A stretch of DNA of 64,000 nt from DAOVGZ01 sp964477815 (GCA_964477815.1 CAYZEO010000002.1:1-64000), one strand, 5' to 3'. Numbered from the stretch's first letter, positions 31,734 to 40,953 are shown. Translations and numbers: made by a program. Notes: a model not told the origin generated them from the letters alone.

Positions 31734-33287
31734 TTACCTCGCATATTCAATAGAACGCTTTTCTCGTATCACATTTATTTTAATTTGACCTGGAAAGTTC
31801 ATCTCTTCTTCCACCTTCCTGGCAATATCACGCGCCAACTCTTTCGCTTGATCATCGTTCAATCGGTCTTCTTCAACTATAATTCTTATTTCTCGTCCCG
31901 CCTGCAATGCATATGCCTTTTTTACGCCCTCAAACGAGTTTGCTATTTCCTCTAATTTTGCAAGTCGCTTCAAATAGGAAGCCAACGTTTCTCTGCGAGC
32001 ACCTGGGCGAGAAGCGGATATTGTATCGGCAATTAGAATAACTGGACCATATGGGGAAGTAAATGAAACCTCCTCGTGATGAGCTGCAACAGCATTGACA
32101 ATAACATCATCCTCTCCGCAGCGCCTTAAAACATCACTACCCACTTGGGCATGCGGACCATCAACTTCCGCAGAAACAGCTTTACCAATATCATGAAACA
32201 AGCCTGCCCTGAGAGCAACTTGTCCATCAAGACCTAACTCCTCTGCTACCATTCGAGCAAGTGTGGCAACTTCTTTGGAGTGGAGTAAGACGTTCTGAGA
32301 AAAACTTGTTCTAAAATGAAGTTTGCCAAGCAATGTTATAATTTCTGGAGCAACGCTTTGTAGATTAAATTCCAGCACCGCCTGGCTACCATATTCCTCA
32401 ATAATTTCATCCATTTCTTCTTCACACTTTGCAACGGTCTCTTCGATGCGAGTAGGATTGATTCTTCCATCTGCAATAAGCCGTTCTAACGCTCGACGCG
32501 CAACCTCTCTCCTGACCGGATTAAATCCTGAGATAGTGATCATCTCTGGCGTATCGCCAATAACAAACTCCATGCCGGTTGCCATTTCTAACGCCTTAAT
32601 GTTTCTACCTTCCTTCCCAATAATTCTACCCTTCATCTCATCGCTAGGAAGGTGTACAACACCAGAAGAATGCGGCACTACTTGCTCTGCAGCATACCGC
32701 TGCATAGAAGTAATGATAATACTCCGGCTTTTTTCCCTAGCTAGCTGTCTCGTTTCCTCTTCAACTTTCTGTATCCATTTCTGACTTGAAAGCTTTACCT
32801 CAGATTCAAGGGTGTCTAACAACGCCTGCTTAGCTTCTACTTGGGTCATGTTTCCTAAACGCTCAAGCTTTGCAACAAGCTCGTTATAAAGATTTTTTAA
32901 TTTGTTCCCTTCAGAACGAAGAGAATCTTCGGTCCTGAGAAGAGCTCGTTCCTTTTGCTGCAACTCTCGTCTCAAGTCATCAATATGTTGTTCTTTTTTT
33001 TCTATTGATTCATATCGCGAATTCAGTTTTGAGTGTAATCTGTCTATCTCAGCACGCTCTCGTTTAATATCCAATTCAAATTCATGACGCTTTCTATAAA
33101 CATCATCTTTTACCTTAAGCAAAGCTTCTCGACGTTCAGCCTCAATTTCGCGTTTCGCATTTTTCAAACGATCTCTTGCTTCTGCAAGCATCTTTTGAGA
33201 CGACTCAACCTTTCGCTTTGCATATAAAAGCAAAAACACTCCCAGTACAACTATAAATGTACCAAGTAGTAATCCTAATCCGACCAT
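31734..33287 (-). CDS. rny: Ribonuclease Y
   Basis: 517 residues from ATG 33287 (AGGA six bases upstream; an upstream in-frame GTG at 33347 is unlikely). One N-terminal membrane helix (about 2-25), a long coiled coil (about 30-200), a KH domain with IIGKEGRNIKALEMATG, and an HD domain with HSKEVATLARMVAEE and LFHDIGKA, then AAHHEEV. It anchors mRNA decay at the inner membrane. First enzyme gene of the rny-ymdB-EamA group. Confidence 0.96.
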   Translation of the reverse strand: MVGLGLLLGTFIVVLGVFLLLYAKRKVESSQKMLAEARDRLKNAKREIEAERREALLKVKDDVYRKRHEFELDIKRERAEIDRLHSKLNSRYESIEKKEQHIDDLRRELQQKERALLRTEDSLRSEGNKLKNLYNELVAKLERLGNMTQVEAKQALLDTLESEVKLSSQKWIQKVEEETRQLAREKSRSIIITSMQRYAAEQVVPHSSGVVHLPSDEMKGRIIGKEGRNIKALEMATGMEFVIGDTPEMITISGFNPVRREVARRALERLIADGRINPTRIEETVAKCEEEMDEIIEEYGSQAVLEFNLQSVAPEIITLLGKLHFRTSFSQNVLLHSKEVATLARMVAEELGLDGQVALRAGLFHDIGKAVSAEVDGPHAQVGSDVLRRCGEDDVIVNAVAAHHEEVSFTSPYGPVILIADTISASRPGARRETLASYLKRLAKLEEIANSFEGVKKAYALQAGREIRIIVEEDRLNDDQAKELARDIARKVEEEMNFPGQIKINVIREKRSIEYAR

Positions 33288-33416
33288 ATATATTCCTAAA
33301 ATTAAAAACAATACCCTGACAAGCAGATAAAAAAACCGCTCGTACACTAATTAAAAGTGAAAAAGAACTTCGAGGTGAAAACAAAAAAGCACCACCTGGA
33401 AATCTTTGCTACAAAA

Positions 33417-33447
33417 ATAGTAGCATCCTGAAGTCCAGCCGATGCAA
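33417..33447 (-). promoter_or_regulatory. Possible rny promoter with extended -10
   Basis: Read leftward: TTGCAT (33447-33442), 19 bases, TACTAT (33422-33417) preceded by TGC. It lies in the 186-base gap between zapA and rny. Spacing is long but the TGn motif compensates. Confidence 0.35.
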
Positions 33448-33473
33448 AAAAAGCCAAGAAATGAAAAAAGCAG

Positions 33474-33770
33474 TTATCTAGAAGAAAAAGCCGCCGCACA
33501 CTCCCGATCAATCAGATTCGCAAGATCCTCATATTTAGATTTACTGTCGCGGTTTGCAGTCTCAAGCGAAACCAACCTGTCTGCAATCTGCAGAGCTGCC
33601 AATACTGCAATTTTCTTGGTATCTGTTTGCTTTGAAGCTTCCGCCGCATCCCGCATAAGAGAATCAACAAGCGCCGCGACACGCATAACATGCTCCGAGG
33701 GCTCATCACTTACCAGCGTGTACTGATCGCCAAAAATGGAAACACTGTACTTTTTCTTTTCATTTTTCAT
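33474..33770 (-). CDS. zapA: Cell division protein ZapA
   Basis: 98 residues. The N-terminal strand pair KKYSVSIFGDQYTLVSDEPSEHVMRVAALVD is the typical ZapA head, followed by a helix with VLAALQIADRLVSLE and a coiled coil. ZapA promotes FtsZ bundling at the Z ring. It overlaps the ZapB-like gene by four bases (ATGA), so they are coupled. Confidence 0.88.
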   Translation of the reverse strand: MKNEKKKYSVSIFGDQYTLVSDEPSEHVMRVAALVDSLMRDAAEASKQTDTKKIAVLAALQIADRLVSLETANRDSKSKYEDLANLIDRECAAAFSSR

Positions 33771-34105
33771 TGCTGATTTTCACTCTCTACAAGGGAATCA
33801 ATATCATTAATCAAATCATTGATGAGCAACTTTGTTTCAGCCTTTTCCTGATTTAATACGTCAACACTCTTATCATTCGCAAGCATGGACGTCTTGATCG
33901 CTTCTAACTCTTCAGTTAGTTGCTCAACATTCTTGTGCAATGCTGCCTTTTCATTTTCTATCTTGGTTTTTTCATCAATCAGCCGTGCACTTTCTGCCTT
34001 CAGTTGCTCACGTTCCTCTTTCAATGCACCATTTTCTGCCTTCAGTTCTTTTGCTAAATTAAGCAGAAAAGAGATCTTTTCTTCTAAAACACTTAAAGCC
34101 TTCAT
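33767..34105 (-). CDS. ZapB-like coiled-coil division protein
   Basis: 112 residues, almost entirely a heptad coiled coil (ALSVLEEKISFLLNLAKELK through about residue 100) with no Pro. Position directly upstream of zapA with a 4-base overlap, plus the leading MKALSVLEEKI, is the arrangement of ZapB-type or related Z-ring coiled-coil proteins. AAAAAGGGGG lies before the ATG. It is longer than E. coli ZapB (81 residues). Confidence 0.65.
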   Translation of the reverse strand: MKALSVLEEKISFLLNLAKELKAENGALKEEREQLKAESARLIDEKTKIENEKAALHKNVEQLTEELEAIKTSMLANDKSVDVLNQEKAETKLLINDLINDIDSLVESENQQ

Positions 34106-34146
34106 TCAACTTCCCCCTTTTTAAGAGACAATCACAACTCGATTAA

Positions 34147-34176
34147 AGTTTAGTAGCTTCACTAAAAGATTGTCAA
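34147..34176 (-). promoter_or_regulatory. Promoter of the zapB-like/zapA pair
   Basis: Read leftward: TTGACA (34176-34171), 18 bases, TAAACT (34152-34147). It starts just after the rplT stop codon; predicted start about 34140. Confidence 0.65.
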
Positions 34177-34183
34177 GTGAGGT

Positions 34184-34531
34184 TCACCCTCTTGCAATAT
34201 CTACAAGCTGGGCAAAGGCTTCTGGCTCAAAAATAGCCAACTGACTCAACATTTTTCTGTTCAACTCTACGTTTGCCTTTTTGAGACCAGACATAAACTT
34301 GCTGTAAGAAAGACCTCGCTCAACTGTAGCAGCACTAATTCTTGCAATAAAAAGTGCTCGCATGTCGCGCTTTCTCAGCTTACGCCCCTTAAAAGCAAAA
34401 GCCATAGATCGAAGGAGAGTCTCCTTTGCTCTTTTGAAAACATTTTTACGTTGCCCCCAAAAGCCTTTCGTTTTTTTCAAAACGCGTTTATGCTTTTTTC
34501 GGGTAACTTTTCCACGTTTAACTCTACTCAT
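34184..34531 (-). CDS. rplT: 50S ribosomal protein L20
   Basis: 115 residues, normal length, with the L20 pattern MSRVKRGKVTRKKHKRVLK, AKGFWG-type KTKGFWGQRKNVF, and RDMRALFIARISAA. It binds 23S rRNA early in assembly and in many bacteria represses the infC-rpmI-rplT operon. Third gene of that operon here. Confidence 0.97.
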   Translation of the reverse strand: MSRVKRGKVTRKKHKRVLKKTKGFWGQRKNVFKRAKETLLRSMAFAFKGRKLRKRDMRALFIARISAATVERGLSYSKFMSGLKKANVELNRKMLSQLAIFEPEAFAQLVDIARG

Positions 34532-34566
34532 AATTCAAATACTCCAAATCACAAATCAATTAATAT

Positions 34567-34764
34567 TTAGCTGTAAGGAAGAAGCGCTTTAATATTTACG
34601 GCATCACATTGAGCGACATACGCCCTTTTTCGCAAATCACGCTTATTCTTTTTTGTTTTCTTAGTCAAAAGGTGGCGCCTAAAAGCCTTTGATCTTTTAA
34701 CTCGCCCACTTCCTGTTTTTTTAAAACGTTTTTTCGATGCAGAATGCGTTTTCATTTTCGGCAT
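34567..34764 (-). CDS. rpmI: 50S ribosomal protein L35
   Basis: 65 residues: MPKMKTHSASKKRFKKTGSG and the basic KAFRRHLLTKKTKKNKRDLRK are the L35 pattern. Lies between infC and rplT, the conserved order, 37 bases after the infC stop. Confidence 0.97.
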   Translation of the reverse strand: MPKMKTHSASKKRFKKTGSGRVKRSKAFRRHLLTKKTKKNKRDLRKRAYVAQCDAVNIKALLPYS

Positions 34765-34801
34765 AACATTCCCCGCCTAAAAGCCCTCAATGGGCAGTGT
34801 T

Positions 34802-35374
34802 TCATTTTAAATAATAAACTCTAGACCAAAACTGGCCGGCTTTCGAATCTTTTTCTTGCACTAAATCTTTTAACATATCGTGCTCTTCGAAAACCTGATG
34901 TATACGCTCAAACAGAGCCTGCCCCCTCTCTCCCTTTTTTGCCATTTCACGGCCGCGGCCAAACATGAGAGTAATTTTTAAATGTTTGCCCGCTTTCAAA
35001 AATTCAATACCCCGTTTCATCTTTGTCTCAAAGTCATGCTCACCTATCTTGGGGCGAAACTTAATTTCTTTTACCTGAACAACTTTTTGGCGCTTTTTTG
35101 CCTCGGCAAGCTTTTTCTTTTTTTCATACAAAGCCTTACCGAAATCCATAATCTTTACGACTGGAACACCCTGAGCGCCAGTCTCAGACAGCAAAACTAG
35201 ATCAAGCTCCGCCTCTCGCGCCAAACGTAAGGCTTCAGATCGGTTAACAACCCCCACATTAACACCGTTCTGATCAATAAGCTGAACCTTCTCAGCACGA
35301 ATGTTTTCGTTGACAGGAATCACATTTTTCTTGGATCCTGCTCTATCTCTTCTATCTTTCAAAATGACAACCAC
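34802..35374 (-). CDS. infC: Translation initiation factor IF-3
   Basis: 190 residues from GTG 35374. IF-3 N domain (VNENIRAEKVQLIDQNGVNVGVV), linker Lys-rich helix (KKKKLAEAKKRQKVVQVKEIKFRP) and C domain (IGEHDFETKMKRGIEFLKAGKHLKITLMFGRGREMA). It prevents premature 30S-50S joining and checks the start codon. The start is uncertain: three codons in, an ATT at 35365 preceded by GGGTGG is in the position of the unusual AUU start that autoregulates infC in many bacteria. First gene of infC-rpmI-rplT. Confidence 0.95.
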   Translation of the reverse strand: MVVILKDRRDRAGSKKNVIPVNENIRAEKVQLIDQNGVNVGVVNRSEALRLAREAELDLVLLSETGAQGVPVVKIMDFGKALYEKKKKLAEAKKRQKVVQVKEIKFRPKIGEHDFETKMKRGIEFLKAGKHLKITLMFGRGREMAKKGERGQALFERIHQVFEEHDMLKDLVQEKDSKAGQFWSRVYYLK

Positions 35375-35418
35375 CCATGGTTAATTTAAGCCATTCTACC
35401 GTGACAACCCAAAAATCC

Positions 35419-36495
35419 TTACTCATCTTCCTGTGTTCCATGCTCATTTAAAGATATCACCTCATGGACCTTTGTAAAGATAGTCGAGGCAACATCCTCA
35501 TTAGATTTGAGAAACTTCAACGCCTGCTCTCGCCCTTGAGCAATCTTCTGGCCATCCATCGAAAACCATGATCCGGATTGCTTCACAACCTTGTAATGCA
35601 ATGCTGCATCAAGAAGGTCAAGCTCTCTAGATATTCCCTCATTAAATAACAGATCAAGCTCAACGCTCTTGAACGGCGGCGCAATCTTATTTTTTACCAC
35701 CTTAACACGCACTCTGTTGCCAAAATGAACATCATTTTTCTTCAGGCTAGCAATCCTGCGCACATCAAGGCGAACCGATGAGTAGAACTTGAGAGCATTT
35801 CCACCTGTCGTTGTTTCTTTGCTAGCAAAAACCATTCCGCCAATTTTGTGACGAATCTGGTTGATGAAAATCAAAACTGTTTTTGATTTGTGCACTACTG
35901 AAGTCAACTTTCTCAGCGCCTGAGACATCAATCGAGCCTGCAGACCAACATGAGTATCACCCATATCACCCTCAAGTTCAGCCTTTGGGACCAATGCTGC
36001 AACAGAATCAATAACAATAACATCAACCGCACCCGATCTAATAAGCATTTCTGCAATATCAAGGGCCTGCTCGCCATAGTCAGGCTGCGAGATGATAAGA
36101 TCATTGATATTTATGCCAAGCCTTTTTGCATGAGCTGGATCAAGTGCATGCTCCGCATCAATAAAAGCACAGATTCCGCCTTTTTTTTGCGCTTGGGCAA
36201 TCACATGCATAGCAAGTGTGGTCTTTCCAGATGATTCTGGGCCAAAAATTTCAACGATTCTTCCTGCAGGCAATCCGCCAATTCCAATCGCCTGGTCTAT
36301 TAAGATCGAGCCTGTCGATATGGCCTCTATGCCTTTGTGAGGAGACTGCCCCAAAAGCATCACTGCACCATTGCCGTACTGCTTATCGATCTGAGCAAAT
36401 GTCACCTCTAATGCCTTTTTCTTAAAGGCCTGTTCTTGTTCTTGGGGTTCAATTGTCATTGTTTTTTTGCTACTTCTAGCTGTTTTATCTTTCAT
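35419..36495 (-). CDS. recA: Recombinase RecA
   Basis: 358 residues. Walker A GPESSGKT at 85-92, VIVIDSVAALVPKAELEG (Walker B), loop L1 GDTHVGLQARLMSQALRKL, loop L2 with INQIRHKIGGMVFASKETTTGG, one residue longer than the usual [21 protein letters not shown]. It forms the strand-exchange filament and stimulates self-cleavage of LexA-type repressors where present. Acidic C-terminal tail. It lies 8 bases after the PpiD-like gene; no SOS box was recognised upstream. Confidence 0.97.
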   Translation of the reverse strand: MKDKTARSSKKTMTIEPQEQEQAFKKKALEVTFAQIDKQYGNGAVMLLGQSPHKGIEAISTGSILIDQAIGIGGLPAGRIVEIFGPESSGKTTLAMHVIAQAQKKGGICAFIDAEHALDPAHAKRLGININDLIISQPDYGEQALDIAEMLIRSGAVDVIVIDSVAALVPKAELEGDMGDTHVGLQARLMSQALRKLTSVVHKSKTVLIFINQIRHKIGGMVFASKETTTGGNALKFYSSVRLDVRRIASLKKNDVHFGNRVRVKVVKNKIAPPFKSVELDLLFNEGISRELDLLDAALHYKVVKQSGSWFSMDGQKIAQGREQALKFLKSNEDVASTIFTKVHEVISLNEHGTQEDE

Positions 36496-36503
36496 ATTGA
36501 AAT

Positions 36504-38465
36504 TTATTTACCTAAGTTAATGATAGATTTATTTACTTTAATTTTAGCTTTCTTGCGTAAAAACGCAACCAAAGAGGCAAGAGTAAGCTGAACCGACTCT
36601 TCTCTCAACGTCTTGCGAACTTCCGGCTCCTTTTGCAAAAAATCTTTTTGATCAAACGGCTCAATCGCATCTAGCACAAACAACATACCGTCAGATTCAC
36701 CTTGAAAAGTACCGACAGCACCTACTCTTTCCAGTTTAAGCATCACTTCTAGAGGCATCCCTTTCTCTCGAAGCCGTTTTATTTTTTGCTCATCGGCAAG
36801 TGTAATCATGCCTGTTTTTTCCGCAGTTACATTAAAATCCTCTTTTAATTGTTCCGCGGATCCTCCAGCTCGCAAGTTCTTCTCGGCTTTCTCTAGATCC
36901 TTTTTTAGTAGCTTTGCTGCATGCATTTCGTAGTAATCACCCTTAACACTGTCTTCAATAGACTCAATTGACGGCAAATAACGTTTTTCTATTTTTGTTA
37001 TCTGAACAACAAAACCCTTTCCCCCCTCACTATAAAATCTAAATGTATCCTTAGCTCCCCCAAAAAGCGCTCGTGATAATTTTGTGTCAGTCTTTTCTTG
37101 GGGTTTAACTTCTTTTGTTGAACGAGCCTTGCCTAGAGTCACCTCTCTCTCACCAGAGTCAAGCGTATCGTCCCGCAAAAGTCGCTTCATATCTCTATAA
37201 AATCTATCATTAAATTTCTTGCTCACGAGAGTTTTTTTAATATCTTCTCTTACACTGTTCAATGATTTTACAACGGCAGGAATTCTGTTTTCACGCTTAA
37301 TGATTTCAAAACCACGTTCAGTTCGAACAACTGCAGAAATATCACCATCATTCCTCAGCAAGAAGGCTGCTTTTTCAAAATCGCGAGAGTATGTACCACG
37401 AGAAAACTCTGGCAATAACCCTCCCTTAGATGCCGTCTCTTTATCATCCGACAACTCCTTTGCCTTTGCTTCAAACAGTGCGGGATTTGCTGCAAGTTCA
37501 GCATGCAGGCCTCGCGCCTTTTCGTACGCTGATTTTTCTTGACCCGGCTTATCAAAGGCAATTAAAATAACACGCACCTTAAGCTTAACTGGCTTTTCAA
37601 CAAATTTTCTTTGCTTATTATCATCGTAATAAGTTTTTATTTCTTCGTCATCGACTTTGACACCATAACTTTCGCTATCAAACTCCCAGACTTTACCCCC
37701 TCGCTTTTCGGGAACCCAATATCGCTTGACTTGTGCATTTTGACTGTCAAAAAAGTCCTTTAACTGTGCCGAAGAAACATCCTTTTTCTTTGCCTCATTT
37801 AAGTAATTAGTAAAATCGAAACGAAAAACCGAAAAGCCCCGCCCTGCATAATCACGAATATAACGCTCTTTTACTATCCAAAGTGGATCATAAGCAGCAC
37901 CAAGCATCAAATTGACGACTAAGGATCGCTTCAACATTTGCTCAACCTCATATTCAAAATCAGCGATCGTCATCCCTTGACGCGCCAAGTAAACCTTCAG
38001 CCCTTGCATATCAATTCCACCCTCTGGATCGAGAAGCGATGGAGGAACCAAATGAGAAAGATTTCTATAAACAAAGCCTACGTCAGACAAAATGTCAGCA
38101 ATATAATCTTTGTTCATATGCAAATCAAACTTGTCCGCCAACTGATCAATTAACTCTTCTTGTAAAAGCTGATTTGCTGCCAAGACTCGAGGATTGAGAG
38201 AAAGCCCCATTGCCTGAACCAATGCGTCTGCAAGTTCACCATATTGAGCACGAAACGCTCTAATTTGTCGCTCATTTTCCATTGTCTTTCGAACAAAAGC
38301 GTTATAAGAAACTGATTTACCATTTACAGTAGCAATCCACGGACCACTTGTTGTACGACGAAAAATAAGGGGCAAAGTAAAAACACCCCCGACTGCTGCA
38401 ACAATCAATATGAGCAAAGTTTTGACAGCTTTACTTTTTAGCATTCTTCGAATCTGTGTAATCAT
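36504..38465 (-). CDS. Membrane-anchored peptidyl-prolyl isomerase/chaperone, PpiD/SurA-like
   Basis: 653 residues from ATG 38465. One N-terminal membrane helix (about 16-35), then a SurA_N-type chaperone domain (GKSVSYNAFVRKTMENERQIR, LNPRVLAANQLLQEELIDQLA), and a parvulin domain around 295-400 with KVRVILIAFD, FEAKAKELSDDKETASKGGLLPEFSRG and VVRTERGFEIIKREN. A second degenerate parvulin-like region follows. It folds outer-membrane or secreted proteins in the periplasm. Likely co-transcribed with recA. Confidence 0.85.
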   Translation of the reverse strand: MITQIRRMLKSKAVKTLLILIVAAVGGVFTLPLIFRRTTSGPWIATVNGKSVSYNAFVRKTMENERQIRAFRAQYGELADALVQAMGLSLNPRVLAANQLLQEELIDQLADKFDLHMNKDYIADILSDVGFVYRNLSHLVPPSLLDPEGGIDMQGLKVYLARQGMTIADFEYEVEQMLKRSLVVNLMLGAAYDPLWIVKERYIRDYAGRGFSVFRFDFTNYLNEAKKKDVSSAQLKDFFDSQNAQVKRYWVPEKRGGKVWEFDSESYGVKVDDEEIKTYYDDNKQRKFVEKPVKLKVRVILIAFDKPGQEKSAYEKARGLHAELAANPALFEAKAKELSDDKETASKGGLLPEFSRGTYSRDFEKAAFLLRNDGDISAVVRTERGFEIIKRENRIPAVVKSLNSVREDIKKTLVSKKFNDRFYRDMKRLLRDDTLDSGEREVTLGKARSTKEVKPQEKTDTKLSRALFGGAKDTFRFYSEGGKGFVVQITKIEKRYLPSIESIEDSVKGDYYEMHAAKLLKKDLEKAEKNLRAGGSAEQLKEDFNVTAEKTGMITLADEQKIKRLREKGMPLEVMLKLERVGAVGTFQGESDGMLFVLDAIEPFDQKDFLQKEPEVRKTLREESVQLTLASLVAFLRKKAKIKVNKSIINLGK

Positions 38466-38524
38466 GGACAACAGCCTTTCTTCGATTAATCTACCTTTGT
38501 AATCTTTCTAATTGATTATCCAAC

Positions 38525-39196
38525 TCAACATGAAACAATACGTACGTCTTTTAGTCTTTCCTGAGCCGAAATATCATCGACCAAAGCAATAAGATCGTTT
38601 TTGTCGCTAAATTTTTGAGTAATAACTTGATACCATACAATAACTTTTCCGCGAGCCGTCTTACTTTTTCGTTTTTTGACCGAAACAGCAATATTCTCTT
38701 TTTTAAGTTTGTCTGCAAACTTTCGAGCAGCCCTATGCGTACCAAAACCAATCAGTTCAGCATAAAAGTGTCCAGGCGCTTTTTCCTCTTGTATCTTGTT
38801 AGAAACCTCTGACTCCACGACAGATGAAATATCTTTTTCTATGGCAGGCGTACTGGATATTGCAATACTAGTATCCTGCGAAGAAACATCTTGCTCAACC
38901 GCAACAACCTTAGCTGAAGTGTTTTCTTCGCCCTCTGCACCTTGTTGCAAATCACTTTTATCGTACATTGAACACATTGAATAGTAGATATGATCAGAAA
39001 AAGATTCCTGGCCAACCTTACGATAAAATTTTTCTACAGCCTTTTTTTTGCCCAAAAAATAGCCCGCTATAAAAATAAAAAAACAGGCGAGAATAATAAC
39101 TGAAACTACCCAGCTAACATGACGGCTAGTCAAAAAAATACCTGATTCTTTTCGCTCACGCCCCGATCGAGAACTGTCTTCCTGAGAAAATTTCAT
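38525..39196 (-). CDS. SPOR-domain inner-membrane protein
   Basis: 223 residues: cytoplasmic head (1-28), one membrane helix (VVSVIILACFFIFIAGYFL), a low-complexity periplasmic linker with Ser/Glu/Val, and a C-terminal SPOR-like fold of about 75 residues (FYAELIGFGTHRAARKFADKLKKE, then VWYQVITQKFSDKNDLIALV). SPOR domains bind denuded septal peptidoglycan. Adjacent to miaA (5-base gap). A division role fits the nearby zapA/zapB-like genes, though they are in a different unit. Confidence 0.75.
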   Translation of the reverse strand: MKFSQEDSSRSGRERKESGIFLTSRHVSWVVSVIILACFFIFIAGYFLGKKKAVEKFYRKVGQESFSDHIYYSMCSMYDKSDLQQGAEGEENTSAKVVAVEQDVSSQDTSIAISSTPAIEKDISSVVESEVSNKIQEEKAPGHFYAELIGFGTHRAARKFADKLKKENIAVSVKKRKSKTARGKVIVWYQVITQKFSDKNDLIALVDDISAQERLKDVRIVSC

Positions 39197-39201
39197 AATT
39201 T

Positions 39202-40206
39202 TTACACTTTTTTAAGGTAAACTCTCAACTTTTTCGATACCTGATTTATGTATAAAGGACGGTCCAATAAAGTCAAGTTGACCGACGCTGTCGCCCCATA
39301 GTAGCTTTTTTTACTATTTGCCGCAATTTCACGATTTAACTGTTTTTTCAAACTTTTCCAAAATGTTTTTTGCCTCTTTGCATAGTTGCGAGTATAACGC
39401 TGGATCAGCTCTACCGCATCCTTCTTTGAAATAGAGTCGGAAGCATTCCTTTTTTCTCCAGAGCAATAATCAAGTAGAATATCGTAACCAATCAATTTTT
39501 TCTTGTACAAAAACGGCTCCCATTCCGTATTCAAAAGTTTTTCCACTTCCTGTATCCAACCCTCGCCAAGCATTTGTCCTGTTCGAGTATTAATTCGGTT
39601 GTACAACTCGCCGGTATCTCGGTCCAAATTCAAAACCATAAAATGAAATGGTGGATTATACGATGGTACAAATACTGACGGCTTTTGGCCCGTTTTTTTC
39701 CAAATGATAAGCGCACGTTTGATTCGATACAAATCGTTTTTATCAACCTGATCAGCCCGTTTAGAATCGATTTCATTCAATTGCTCCCAAAGTTGTGAAG
39801 CTGTCGCATCAGAAAACTTTTCATCAACGACATTGCAATCATTTTCTTGAGAATTTTTGCTAGGAGGGAAAAAGATCGATTTGATGTAAAACCCCGAACC
39901 TCCGACAATAATTGGAAGTTTTCCCCGAATCCAAACATCCTGAACTGTTTTTATCAAAATAGCTCTGTAGTCACAAACCGTAAAATTTTTCGGCTCGTCT
40001 ATAATATCAAACAGGTGGTGCACAACAGACTCATTGCGCCAATCTGGCTTAGAGGTACCTATTGTGAGAGGCGTATAAAACTGACCAATATCACCGTTGA
40101 TAATCTCAACAGGAAGGTGCTGAGCAATCTCAAGTGCAAAATCGTTTTTTCCAACTGCTGTTGGTCCAAAAATAAAAAGCGCAAATGGTTTTTGTTGTAT
40201 ATTCAT
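39202..40206 (-). CDS. miaA: tRNA dimethylallyltransferase MiaA
   Basis: 334 residues. P-loop GPTAVGK at 14-20, the region EIINGDIGQFYTPLTIGTSKP (usually EIISADSMQVYRGMDIGTAKP, so somewhat divergent), HHLFDIIDEPKNFTVCDYRA, IIVGGSGFYIKSI, and the C-terminal TRNYAKRQKTFWKSL. It adds a dimethylallyl group to A37 of tRNAs reading U-starting codons. The divergent active-site loop is worth noting but key Asp and Gln remain. Confidence 0.93.
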   Translation of the reverse strand: MNIQQKPFALFIFGPTAVGKNDFALEIAQHLPVEIINGDIGQFYTPLTIGTSKPDWRNESVVHHLFDIIDEPKNFTVCDYRAILIKTVQDVWIRGKLPIIVGGSGFYIKSIFFPPSKNSQENDCNVVDEKFSDATASQLWEQLNEIDSKRADQVDKNDLYRIKRALIIWKKTGQKPSVFVPSYNPPFHFMVLNLDRDTGELYNRINTRTGQMLGEGWIQEVEKLLNTEWEPFLYKKKLIGYDILLDYCSGEKRNASDSISKKDAVELIQRYTRNYAKRQKTFWKSLKKQLNREIAANSKKSYYGATASVNLTLLDRPLYINQVSKKLRVYLKKV

Positions 40207-40219
40207 ATCAATAAATAAA

Positions 40220-40253
40220 TCAGGAGCCTGAAATAGTGTCGCCAGACTCCTGA
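40220..40253 (-). terminator. Hairpin between carD and miaA
   Basis: TCAGGAG/CTCCTGA 7-bp stem (40220-40226 with 40247-40253), 20-base loop, followed leftward by TTTATTTATTG. Possible attenuator or weak terminator for carD. Confidence 0.4.
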
Positions 40254-40291
40254 CATTCCTTACATTTGTTCAACTGTTCCCACCGTTCTGC

Positions 40292-40816
40292 TTAAAGGAG
40301 ACGAGCTCCTGATGCCATCGGCTTCGTATCCATAAAAAGAGACCGCAGCCGTGCTATAGCCTTCTCCTCTTCCACTTCTTTCACTAAAGATATCTCTTCA
40401 ACAAGAAGAGCTTCTGTCTGCAAAAGAAGATTTTTTTCTCCAAAGGAAAGTTCTTTACGCGCTGCCAAGTGATTAAGATCTCTGTATATTCTGCAAATCT
40501 CGTACAAGTCCCCTGTCCTCAATTTGCATTGATAGTCCTTGCTACGCTTGTTCCAATTGCCCAACATTGAATCTCGACAAAGCTTGGCAGGTTGTGAGAG
40601 AATTTCAAAAGCATTATTTATAACTTCATCAGAACTTAACTTACGAAGACCAACAGAGGAAAGATTGCTCACAGGAACCAGAATAGTCATGTCTTTATTT
40701 AGAAACTCTAACTCAAAAAATCGGGAAACATTACCTGCCACAATCTTTTCGACTATGCCACTTATTTTTGCAACTCCGTGCCCGGGGTAAACCACCTTGT
40801 CACCAAGAGAAAACAT
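40292..40816 (-). CDS. carD: CarD-family RNA polymerase-binding regulator
   Basis: 174 residues from ATG 40816 (AAGGG upstream). The RNA polymerase-interacting domain begins FSLGDKVVYPGHGVAKISGIVEK and is followed by SRFFELEFLNKDMTILVPV; the C-terminal helical domain contains LGNWNKRSKDYQCKLRTGDLYEICRIYRDL. CarD stabilises the open complex at promoters such as those of rRNA genes. Genes lost or kept in small genomes often include it. Divergent from the ankyrin gene. Confidence 0.9.
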   Translation of the reverse strand: MFSLGDKVVYPGHGVAKISGIVEKIVAGNVSRFFELEFLNKDMTILVPVSNLSSVGLRKLSSDEVINNAFEILSQPAKLCRDSMLGNWNKRSKDYQCKLRTGDLYEICRIYRDLNHLAARKELSFGEKNLLLQTEALLVEEISLVKEVEEEKAIARLRSLFMDTKPMASGARLL

Positions 40817-40873
40817 GAGAACCCTTTCCAGCAAGGGAAGCTTAACCCAGATGCAAGACTCACCCGTACGACT

Positions 40874-40879
40874 AGTATA
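40874..40879 (-). promoter_or_regulatory. Possible carD -10 element
   Basis: TATACT read leftward, about 58 bases before the carD ATG; -35 (TTCCAT at 17 bases) is weak. Confidence 0.35.
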
Positions 40880-40947
40880 CACCCTAAAATTTTTAATGGA
40901 ATCATTGATCCCATCGATAAACCAACCATTGAATAGATTCTCATCAT

Positions 40948-40953
40948 TATACT
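40948..40953 (+). promoter_or_regulatory. Possible -10 element of the ankyrin gene
   Basis: TATACT, 51 bases before ATG 41005; no good -35 at standard spacing. Confidence 0.35.

Noticed and set aside
40220..40253. T-box or riboswitch between carD and miaA
   Set aside because: Only a simple 7-bp stem with a large loop; none of the conserved bulges of known riboswitches.
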